This document shows positions 7,026-12,425 of a stretch of 12,425 nt of DNA, piece after piece (position 1 is the stretch's first letter; the number at the start of each line of letters is the position of its first letter). Under the pieces are notes generated by a model. That model was not told where the DNA came from. It saw only the letters and a list, made by a program, of their open reading frames with translations, and did not search any database. The position numbers were made by a program, and so were the translations under genes. The stretch comes from Bacteroidales bacterium (GTDB lineage: Bacteria; Bacteroidota; Bacteroidia; Bacteroidales; UBA932), in assembly GCA_016291185.1 (NCBI GenBank), contig JAEFAI010000046.1:1-12425 (forward strand). The letters run 5' to 3'.

Positions 7026-7385
7026 ATGAAGACGATTTTGACAATCTTGCTTGCTGCCGCGCTTGCAGCACCCATACAGTTTGACAAAACTGTTCACGAC
7101 TTTGGCGAGATCAGCGCCAAGGCCGGCAAGCAGACCTGCACCTTTACCGTGATCAACGACGCAGACGAGGAACTCTCGATCTACGCCGTGGTTCCTTCCT
7201 GCGGATGCACCGACGTCGTGTGGACACGCGAAGCCATCGCTCCGGGCGCAAAAGGCGAAATCAAAGCCACCTATTCCAACGACGAAGGCACGGGCACCTT
7301 CGACAAAACCCTGACGGTTTACACATCCGCCCAGAAGAAACCCGTCATCCTGCACCTCAAAGGTTCAGTCAAGAATGCCAAATAG
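7026..7385 (+). CDS. DUF1573 domain protein, predicted periplasmic
   Basis: This protein has 119 residues. A short hydrophobic N-terminus (MKTILTILLAAALAAP) looks like a signal peptide, so it is probably exported. The rest is one DUF1573 domain, an Ig-like beta-sandwich common in Bacteroidota: FDKTVHDFGEI near the start, the conserved SCGCT at 58-62 with Cys59 and Cys61, then an IAPGAKGEIKATY strand pair and a final VILHLKGSV strand. No enzymatic function is established for the family. The gene's last 11 bases overlap the start of parE in another frame, so the two are co-transcribed and probably translationally coupled. Why an exported protein should be coupled to a topoisomerase is not evident. 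The ATG at 7026 is the only start that keeps the signal peptide, and it lies unusually close to the -7 box. Confidence 0.88.
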   Translation: MKTILTILLAAALAAPIQFDKTVHDFGEISAKAGKQTCTFTVINDADEELSIYAVVPSCGCTDVVWTREAIAPGAKGEIKATYSNDEGTGTFDKTLTVYTSAQKKPVILHLKGSVKNAK

Positions 7386-9276
7386 CAACTACACAGACGA
7401 CAACATACGCACCCTCGAAGGCGTACAGCACGTACGCCTTCGTCCGGGTATGTACATCGGCCGCCTCGGCAACGGTAACAACCCGGGCGACGGCATCTAC
7501 GTTCTCCTGAAAGAAATCGTGGACAATTCCATCGACGAATTCGCGATGGGATTCGGCAAGGAGATCCGCATCAACATCCTCATGAACGAAGTCACCGTGC
7601 GCGACTTCGGCCGCGGCATCCCCCTCGATTCCGTGATCAAGGCCGTGAGCATCCTCAACACCGGCGGCAAGTTTGACGACAAGGTCTTCAAGAAGTCCGT
7701 CGGCCTCAACGGCGTCGGCACGAAGGCCGTCAACGCCCTCTCCGAGAGTTTCTACGTCTGCTCCCACCGCGACGGCGAATGCTCCTGGGCGCGCTTCGAG
7801 CGCGGCGAGTTGAAGGACAGCGGCAAGGGCCCCACGACGGAAAAGAACGGCACGCTCGTCACCTTCACGCCGGACAAGATGATGTTCGGCGAATTCGCCT
7901 TCAACATGGACTTCGTGGAGACGATGGTCAAGAACTATTCTTACCTCAAGAAAGGCCTGACCCTCCTGCTCAACGGCACGCCCTACAAATCCGAGAACGG
8001 CTTGCTGGACCTCGTGAACGAGAACCTGCTCAGCGACGAGCCGCTCTACCCGCCCATCCACCTGGAGGGCGAGGACATCGAGATCGTCCTCAGCCACAGC
8101 AACGCTTACGGCGAGAATATTTCCTCCTTCGTCAACGGCCAGAACACCCGCGACGGCGGCACCCATCTCGCCGCCTACCGCGAAGCCATCGCCAAGACCC
8201 TGAAGGAATTCTTCAAAAAGAATTACGACCCCACCGACTGCCGCCAGGGCGTCGTGGGCGCCATCAGCATCCAGATCCAGGAGCCGAACTTCGAAGGCCA
8301 GACCAAGACCAAGCTCGGATCCAACTACATGTGGGAGAAGCAGTATCACGACGAGAGCGGCGCGCTCAAGACCGACATCGGCCCGACCATCCGCTCCTAC
8401 GTGAACGACTTCGTCGCCAAGAACCTGGACAACTACCTGCGCATCCACAAGGAGATCGTCCCCGTGATCGAGGAGAAGATCAAATCATCCCAAAAGGAGC
8501 GCGAGGAAATCAGCGGCATCCAGAAGAAGACGCGCGAGCGCAACAAGCGAACCAACGTCTATAACCCCAAGCTGCGCGACTGCCGCTACCATTACAACGA
8601 CAAAGTCACCGAGAAGACCCAGGAGAACATCGAGGCATCCTCCATCTTCATCACGGAGGGTGATTCCGCAAGCGGAACCATCACCAAGGCCCGCAATGCC
8701 AACTACCAGGCCGTCTTCTCGCTGCGCGGCAAGCCGCTCAACTGCTATAAGGAAAAACGCAAGAAGTTCGCGGAGAACGAAGAGCTGAACTTGCTCATTT
8801 CCGCCCTCGGCATTGAGGAGGACCTCGAAGGGCTCCGCTACAACAACATCATCGTGGCGACGGATGCCGATGACGACGGTATGCACATCCGCCTGCTGAT
8901 GCTGACCTTCTTCATGAAGTACTACCCCGACCTGATCCGCCGCGGGCACGTGTACATCCTTCAGACGCCGCTATTCCGCGTGCGCAACAAGAAGGAGAGC
9001 CACTACTGCTACAACCAGGAAGAAAAAGACAAGGCTATCAAGTCCCTCAAAACCGGCGTCGAGATCACGCGATTCAAAGGCTTGGGAGAAATCTCATCCG
9101 ACGAGTTCGTCCACTTCATCGGTCCGGAGATGCGTCTCGACCTCGTCAAGATCGCCGAGGAGGAGTCTATCGCGAACATCATGGCGTTTTACATGGGCGA
9201 CAACACCCTGGACCGCCAGAACTTCATCCGCGCGAACCTCCGCTCCGAAGAGGAACTGGAAGACGTTAATATCTAG
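7375..9276 (+). CDS. parE: DNA topoisomerase IV subunit B (type IIA topoisomerase ATPase subunit)
   Basis: This 633-residue ATPase subunit should pair with ParC to decatenate daughter chromosomes. The GHKL ATPase comes first: Glu47 and Asn51 in EIVDNSIDE, Asp77 in DFGRGIP, and the GLNGVGTKAVNAL lid from residue 110. The transducer domain carries Gln309-Thr-Lys311 (QTKTK), the ATP-sensing loop. The Toprim domain has Glu428 in ITEGDSASG and Asp497, Asp499 and Asp501 in DADDDG, which bind the catalytic magnesium ions. The length is close to E. coli ParE (about 630) and well short of the roughly 800 residues of E. coli GyrB; SLRGKPLNCY also resembles Bacteroidota ParE, so ParE is favoured over GyrB. 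It starts at 7375 inside the DUF1573 gene with no Shine-Dalgarno sequence. Its TAG shares the tetranucleotide CTAG with the stop of the opposing receiver gene. parC is not in this window. Confidence 0.92.
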   Translation: MPNSNYTDDNIRTLEGVQHVRLRPGMYIGRLGNGNNPGDGIYVLLKEIVDNSIDEFAMGFGKEIRINILMNEVTVRDFGRGIPLDSVIKAVSILNTGGKFDDKVFKKSVGLNGVGTKAVNALSESFYVCSHRDGECSWARFERGELKDSGKGPTTEKNGTLVTFTPDKMMFGEFAFNMDFVETMVKNYSYLKKGLTLLLNGTPYKSENGLLDLVNENLLSDEPLYPPIHLEGEDIEIVLSHSNAYGENISSFVNGQNTRDGGTHLAAYREAIAKTLKEFFKKNYDPTDCRQGVVGAISIQIQEPNFEGQTKTKLGSNYMWEKQYHDESGALKTDIGPTIRSYVNDFVAKNLDNYLRIHKEIVPVIEEKIKSSQKEREEISGIQKKTRERNKRTNVYNPKLRDCRYHYNDKVTEKTQENIEASSIFITEGDSASGTITKARNANYQAVFSLRGKPLNCYKEKRKKFAENEELNLLISALGIEEDLEGLRYNNIIVATDADDDGMHIRLLMLTFFMKYYPDLIRRGHVYILQTPLFRVRNKKESHYCYNQEEKDKAIKSLKTGVEITRFKGLGEISSDEFVHFIGPEMRLDLVKIAEEESIANIMAFYMGDNTLDRQNFIRANLRSEEELEDVNI

Positions 9277-9683
9277 CCTTTTGCGACAAACTGCAACTGC
9301 GTAAAGACGCTGTTCAGCAGCTTCTCCAAGATGATCGGCTTCATGATGAAGTCGTTCGCTCCGAGATCGAACCCTTTCACCACATCCTCGTTCGAGTTGA
9401 GCGCGGACAGGATAACAATGCGGATATCCGCCGTAGCGGGATCCTCCCGCAGGCGCTTGATGACCTCAAAACCGTCAATACCAGGCATCATCAAGTCCAG
9501 CAGGATGAGGTCCGGCCTGCGGTCGGCCACGGCATCCAGGGCCTGCTGGCCGTTGTCGGCCGTGCGGATTTCGAATTTGAAACGGGACAACATCTTCTGC
9601 ACCAGCAACAGGTTCAGCGGAATATCATCCACCGCGAGAATGTTGTACTTCGAATAATCTTGATTGGGATCCAAATTAAACAT
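9273..9683 (-). CDS. Single-domain response regulator (CheY-like receiver)
   Basis: This 136-residue protein consists almost entirely of a receiver domain. Asp19 and Asp20 (AVDD) form the acidic magnesium pocket, Asp63 in LILLDLMMPG is the phosphoacceptor, Ser93 is the conserved hydroxyl residue and Lys115 (FIMKP) is the signalling lysine. There is no DNA-binding or enzymatic output domain, so it must act by protein contact or as a phosphorelay intermediate. It follows the histidine kinase gene by 5 bp, which makes that kinase the obvious donor. Together they look like a hybrid kinase split into two proteins. The start at 9683 leaves an 18-residue N-terminal lead-in before the acidic pair, normal for a receiver. 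Its stop codon overlaps the parE stop on the opposite strand, leaving no room for a terminator. Confidence 0.93.
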   Translation of the reverse strand: MFNLDPNQDYSKYNILAVDDIPLNLLLVQKMLSRFKFEIRTADNGQQALDAVADRRPDLILLDLMMPGIDGFEVIKRLREDPATADIRIVILSALNSNEDVVKGFDLGANDFIMKPIILEKLLNSVFTQLQFVAKG

Positions 9684-9688
9684 AGCGA

Positions 9689-11686
9689 TTACTTGATGGG
9701 GTTAATAATTGGTGTGTTATCTTCTTGCGACGGCGGATTCACGGGCACTTCAAAGATAAAGCGCGCGCCTCCGGCCGTGTATGTAGTATCCAGATAAACC
9801 GATGCGCCCATGCGCCCGGCAATGTCTCGGCAAATACTCAGTCCCAGGCCCGACCCCTGGACAAACTCGTTCAACTTCGTGAAGCGGTCGAAGATGCGCT
9901 CGGCCTGATCCGCCGGGACGCCGGAACCCGTATCTGTCACGGAATATGACACGTACCCCGGACGGCGGGTCAGGGAACTGGACAGACAAACCTCTCCTTC
10001 CTTCGTATGCTTGCAAGAGTTGGTCAGCAGGTTGATCAGGATTTGCTGCACACGGCGCGGATCCGTCAGGAAGTTGAACGGTTCGGCGGACTCCGGCATA
10101 TAGTACATCTTCACGCCCGGCTGCAAACGGTGCTCGGCGCTGCGGATCGCCGCCTGCGCGATGAAGTGCATCTCCCCCTGCTCGTAACTGATCCGGTACA
10201 CATCGGAATCCATCGCCGAGGCGTTGAGAATATCATCCAGGAGCATCGTCAACATCTTGGTATTGTTGATGATATGGTCTGAGAATTCTGCTTTTTCCTC
10301 TTCCGGGAACGAGCCGTCGGGCAGCGCCAGCAATTGCGAGAAGCCGACGATGGCATTGAGCGGTGTCCGCACCTCATGGCTCATGTTCTGCACGAACCGG
10401 GTCTTGGCCGCATTGGCCAGCTGGACCTGTTCATTCGCCTCTTTCAGCTCTTTGATTCGCGATTCATCCATCTCCCGTGCCTTGCGCAGGTTGCGGTTGT
10501 GCACCCAGAAGAAACCGGACGAGACGAGCAGGATCAACATAACCAGGAATTCCACGAGGCGCGTCGCCATCACCACTTCCTGGTTCTTCTCGGACAGCTG
10601 CCGGTTCAAGCTATAGTTCTGATAACGGCCGGAGGCCTCCTCCAGATGCATATCATTGACCTTCGAGAGCACGTATTGCATCTCCTGATAACGCTTGCGC
10701 ATCATCTGCAGAGAGATGTCATGTTGTCCCCATTCCGACGCCAGACGTCCGACAAACTGCTGCTGCCGGGGCAGCGCCAGCGTATCCAACAGCGCCGCAG
10801 ACGGGCGCTCGTAATGCACCAGCGCGTCCACGCACGCAAAGAACTCTATACCGGTCCGGAAGAAAGAATGGAAGGAGGGATCGCTCAGACAAAAGTCGCG
10901 TTTACGCTCGTACTCAGGCACATCCTTGTCGAAAGCGGCAATCTGGGCCTGGTAATACGCACAGCGGAGCGTGTCCAGGTGCGCCTGGGCGGACGCTACC
11001 GCCTTATTATAAAACAGACGGGACGAATCCTCGGCAAAGTCATACGTGTCGGCCAGATCGCAATACGTGCGCGTGACGGGTTGCTTCCGGACATTCGGGT
11101 CCTTCGACGATTCATACAGGGCCAGCGCCTGCTTGAGATAGTAACGCGTATTGAGCAGATCCTCCTGCTGCTGGTAGATCTGGGCCAGGAAGCGCAGGGC
11201 CTGCCACTCGCCATAGTCGTCGTACTCCTGCTCGGACTCCTTCAACATCTTGTCCAGCAGTTCGAACGCCGCCGAGACCTGCCGCGAATCAAAGTAGTAA
11301 TTCTGTGCCAGTTCGTAGGCATAGTAATAGTACTGGGTAAGGCCAGTCTCTGCGGCCACTTCTTTCAGTTTGTCGAACGCCGCATCCACCAGCTGGTTCC
11401 GCTGGAGGCGCTGCTCCCCCGGAACATCCACGCTCACCCGGCAAACCCGCCGAAGAGCAAAAACATAATGGAGCGTGCGGGCTTTGGCGTCCCCGCGCTC
11501 GATGGCCGTCTCCAACAACTGGTCGTTGAACGTATCGAACGCTACCGCAGTCGGATCGTCCACGACGGCCTCCACCTGCTGCAGGATGGCATAACAGGCA
11601 TCGTCGATCTCGTAGGGGTTATTCTGCCCTGCCGACGTCCAGAGGGCCGCCAGCAAGCAACTACACACGAGAATCCAACGTTTCAT
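9689..11686 (-). CDS. Periplasmic TPR-type sensor histidine kinase
   Basis: This is a 665-residue inner-membrane sensor kinase. Residues 1-20 form a signal peptide or N-terminal membrane anchor. Residues about 21-375 are helical, with TPR-like repeats clearest at about 118-235, and should lie in the periplasm. One membrane helix spans about 377-396 and a charged coiled coil about 397-426. The HisKA domain has phosphoacceptor His437 in [10 protein letters not shown]. The ATPase domain has an N box at 552-556 (NLLTN), a G1 box at 585-591 (DTGSGVP), the F box around Phe599 and a G2 box at 611-616 (GSGLGL), so every catalytic motif is intact. This TPR-sensor layout is common in Bacteroidota; its ligand is unknown. 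The receiver gene lies 5 bp downstream in the same direction. The ATG at 11686 preserves the signal sequence but sits only 5 bases after a -7 box, so the message may be leaderless. Confidence 0.92.
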   Translation of the reverse strand: MKRWILVCSCLLAALWTSAGQNNPYEIDDACYAILQQVEAVVDDPTAVAFDTFNDQLLETAIERGDAKARTLHYVFALRRVCRVSVDVPGEQRLQRNQLVDAAFDKLKEVAAETGLTQYYYYAYELAQNYYFDSRQVSAAFELLDKMLKESEQEYDDYGEWQALRFLAQIYQQQEDLLNTRYYLKQALALYESSKDPNVRKQPVTRTYCDLADTYDFAEDSSRLFYNKAVASAQAHLDTLRCAYYQAQIAAFDKDVPEYERKRDFCLSDPSFHSFFRTGIEFFACVDALVHYERPSAALLDTLALPRQQQFVGRLASEWGQHDISLQMMRKRYQEMQYVLSKVNDMHLEEASGRYQNYSLNRQLSEKNQEVVMATRLVEFLVMLILLVSSGFFWVHNRNLRKAREMDESRIKELKEANEQVQLANAAKTRFVQNMSHEVRTPLNAIVGFSQLLALPDGSFPEEEKAEFSDHIINNTKMLTMLLDDILNASAMDSDVYRISYEQGEMHFIAQAAIRSAEHRLQPGVKMYYMPESAEPFNFLTDPRRVQQILINLLTNSCKHTKEGEVCLSSSLTRRPGYVSYSVTDTGSGVPADQAERIFDRFTKLNEFVQGSGLGLSICRDIAGRMGASVYLDTTYTAGGARFIFEVPVNPPSQEDNTPIINPIK

Positions 11687-11691
11687 TTCCT

Positions 11692-11720
11692 CAAATATAG
11701 AAAAAAACTTTAATAATCAA
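11692..11720 (-). promoter_or_regulatory. Promoter of the histidine kinase-receiver operon
   Basis: On the minus strand TATATTTG occupies 11699-11692 and TTTG occupies 11720-11717, separated by 17 bases. The spacing is slightly shorter than the usual 19-21. The -7 box ends 5 bases before the kinase ATG. Confidence 0.5.
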
Positions 11721-11762
11721 AAATTTACCCCCTTCACCATCTGCCCATCGCCATCTCCCTGA

Positions 11763-11814
11763 CGTCATTCCGCAAACCCCCGCCGTCATTCCGCCAACCC
11801 CCGCCGTCATTCCG
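11763..11814. repeat. Short tandem repeat, 21-bp period
   Basis: Two full units at 11763-11783 and 11784-11804 differ by a single base (A at 11774 against C at 11795). A third partial unit, CGTCATTCCG, occupies 11805-11814 and runs into the hairpin that follows. The repeat lies in the 225-bp spacer between the divergent kinase and rpsF genes; the rest of that spacer holds only the two promoters and the rpsF leader. Confidence 0.85.
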
Positions 11815-11829
11815 GACTCGATCCGGAAT
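11805..11829. repeat. REP-like hairpin element
   Basis: ATTCCGGA at 11809-11816 and TCCGGAAT at 11822-11829 form a perfect 8-bp inverted repeat with a 5-base loop, preceded by CGTC. It resembles the GTCATTCCGGA...TCCGGAATC family of dispersed intergenic repeats that I recall from several bacterial phyla. No T tract follows, so it is not a terminator. It ends just upstream of the rpsF -33 box. Confidence 0.6.
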
Positions 11830-11832
11830 CTC

Positions 11833-11863
11833 TTTGATAATCCGAAAATTATTCCTATCTTTG
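11833..11863 (+). promoter_or_regulatory. Bacteroidota-type promoter of rpsF
   Basis: TTTG at 11833-11836, 19 bases, then TATCTTTG at 11856-11863: an exact fit to the phylum pattern. The predicted leader to the rpsF ATG is about 40 nt and strongly AT-rich just before the start, as is usual for SD-independent initiation in this phylum. Confidence 0.85.
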
Positions 11864-11911
11864 CAGCCCCTTTTTTAAGAGGGACTATGTATTTAATTAA
11901 TTATTAACAAA

Positions 11912-12325
11912 ATGATCAAACAGTACGAAACCGTTTTCATTGCAACTCCCGTTTTGTCTGATACCCAGATGAAGGAAGCGGTTGCCAAGTACACCCAGCT
12001 GATCCGTGACAACGGCGGCGAGATCGTGTACGAAGAGGACTGGGGTCTCAAGCAGCTCGCCTACCCCATCCAGCACAAGACGTCAGGATTCTATTACCTG
12101 ATCGAGTTCAAGGCTGACCCGCAGTTCGTGGGCACCCTCGAGACCCAGTATCACCGTGACGAGCGCATCCTCCGCTACCTCACCGTAGCCCTGGACAAGA
12201 ACGCCGTCGCTTACGCCGAGCACCGCCGCCAGACGCGCGCCGCCAAGGCCGCTGCTGCCGCTGCTGCTCCTCAGCAGGAAGAGGCCCCCAAGGCCGAAGC
12301 CGAAGAGATTGAAACCGAAGAATAA
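11912..12325 (+). CDS. rpsF: 30S ribosomal protein bS6
   Basis: The 137-residue product begins with the typical bS6 strand YETVFIATPVLS and continues with GGEIVYEEDWGLKQLAYPI and a strand around GFYYLIEF, the ferredoxin-like fold of bS6. It binds the central domain of 16S rRNA with bS18 on the small-subunit platform. The C-terminus from about residue 108 is a low-complexity Ala/Glu-rich tail, which varies among bS6 proteins. The start has no Shine-Dalgarno sequence and is preceded by TTATTAACAAA. It is the first gene of an operon with rpsR, whose ATG is 15 bp beyond the rpsF stop; rplI commonly follows in other bacteria but is beyond the window. Confidence 0.97.
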   Translation: MIKQYETVFIATPVLSDTQMKEAVAKYTQLIRDNGGEIVYEEDWGLKQLAYPIQHKTSGFYYLIEFKADPQFVGTLETQYHRDERILRYLTVALDKNAVAYAEHRRQTRAAKAAAAAAAPQQEEAPKAEAEEIETEE

Positions 12326-12327
12326 TC

Positions 12328-12333
12328 AGGAGG
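12328..12333 (+). promoter_or_regulatory. Strong Shine-Dalgarno sequence of rpsR
   Basis: AGGAGG lies 7 bases before the rpsR ATG and is a perfect 6-nt match to the conserved 16S anti-Shine-Dalgarno CCUCCU. No other gene in this window has a well-placed Shine-Dalgarno sequence. Confidence 0.8.
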
Positions 12334-12340
12334 AATCATT

Positions 12341-12425
12341 ATGGCAAACAACAACGAAATCCGTTATCTGAACCCTCCTACCGTAGAGGTTCGCAAGAAG
12401 AAATACTGCCGCTTCAAGAAGGCGG
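12341..12425 (+). CDS. rpsR: 30S ribosomal protein bS18, N-terminal part (partial)
   Basis: The first 28 codons are visible before the window ends. The residues MANNNEIRYLNPPTVEV and then RKKKYCRFKKA match the N-terminus of Bacteroidota bS18, in which a short variable lead is followed by the conserved KKKYCRF block. bS18 partners bS6 on the 30S platform. The gene follows rpsF by 15 bp in the same direction, the usual order. Its start is supported by the preceding AGGAGG. The rest of the gene lies outside the window. Confidence 0.93.
   Translation, partial: MANNNEIRYLNPPTVEVRKKKYCRFKKA

Noticed and set aside
7375..9276. GyrB instead of ParE
   Set aside because: The protein is ParE-sized at 633 residues, and the LRGKPLN region resembles Bacteroidota ParE; a short GyrB cannot be fully excluded without a tree.
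11630..11686. Lipoprotein signal in the histidine kinase N-terminus
   Set aside because: Its two early cysteines (positions 8 and 10) are not in a lipobox and come too soon after the start; an ordinary signal or anchor segment fits.
10334..11713. A plus-strand open frame of about 459 codons opposite the histidine kinase
   Set aside because: It is the complement of a kinase with all catalytic motifs intact and shows no domain of its own.
11763..11829. CRISPR array
   Set aside because: The units are directly abutting 21-bp copies without unique spacers, and there are no cas genes.
11887..11907. Six-codon upstream open frame (MYLINY) ending 4 bases before rpsF
   Set aside because: It is very short, has no initiation signal and lies in AT-rich leader sequence where such frames are expected by chance.
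11864..11911. S6:S18-binding leader RNA motif of the kind known upstream of rpsF in other bacteria
   Set aside because: The leader is only about 40 nt and I could not find a stable stem with the conserved bulge; only a weak 4-bp CCCT/AGGG pairing is visible.

Overview
The window looks like chromosomal core DNA from an anaerobic member of the Bacteroidota, most likely Bacteroidales, with fairly GC-rich coding sequence. Four things point there. Promoters match the phylum's TTTG-N19-21-TAnnTTTG pattern. Almost all start codons lack a Shine-Dalgarno sequence. The rpsF/rpsR and parE proteins are Bacteroidota-like. There are periplasmic TPR-type histidine kinases and DUF1573 proteins. The end of a pyruvate:ferredoxin oxidoreductase gene and a separate 2[4Fe-4S] ferredoxin indicate anaerobic metabolism. 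I see no phage, insertion sequence, CRISPR array, tRNA or rRNA.

Layout from left to right: (1) 1-353, 3' end of nifJ (PFOR). (2) 463-3267, a secreted two-domain M16 zinc protease with its own promoter and a strong terminator. (3) 3435-5099, an AMP-forming acyl-CoA synthetase with its own promoter and terminator. (4) 5185-6609, one open frame joining a LysR-type winged helix-turn-helix to a complete MtaD-like amidohydrolase (nucleoside deaminase family); an LTTR-style T-N11-A inverted repeat lies exactly between its -7 box and its start codon. (5) 6769-6942 on the minus strand, a 57-residue ferredoxin convergent with gene 4; a long imperfect hairpin lies between them. (6) 7026-9276, a DUF1573 periplasmic protein overlapping parE by 11 bp. 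(7) 11686-9273 on the minus strand, a TPR sensor histidine kinase followed after 5 bp by a stand-alone receiver protein; the receiver gene ends on the same CTAG tetranucleotide that ends parE. (8) 11700-11911, a spacer with a short tandem repeat and REP-like hairpin, then the rpsF promoter. (9) 11912-12425, rpsF and the start of rpsR.

How the genes relate: PFOR reduces ferredoxin while oxidising pyruvate, and the small ferredoxin is a plausible acceptor, though the two genes are not in one operon. The kinase and receiver look like a split hybrid two-component system with no DNA-binding output in view. ParE has no parC neighbour here.

The most unusual item is the LysR-HTH/amidohydrolase fusion with its promoter-proximal operator-like palindrome, which suggests an enzyme that controls its own gene. 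The second is the clean AGGAGG in front of rpsR. It stands in a phylum whose ribosomes hide the anti-Shine-Dalgarno sequence in a pocket made partly of the rpsF and rpsR products.
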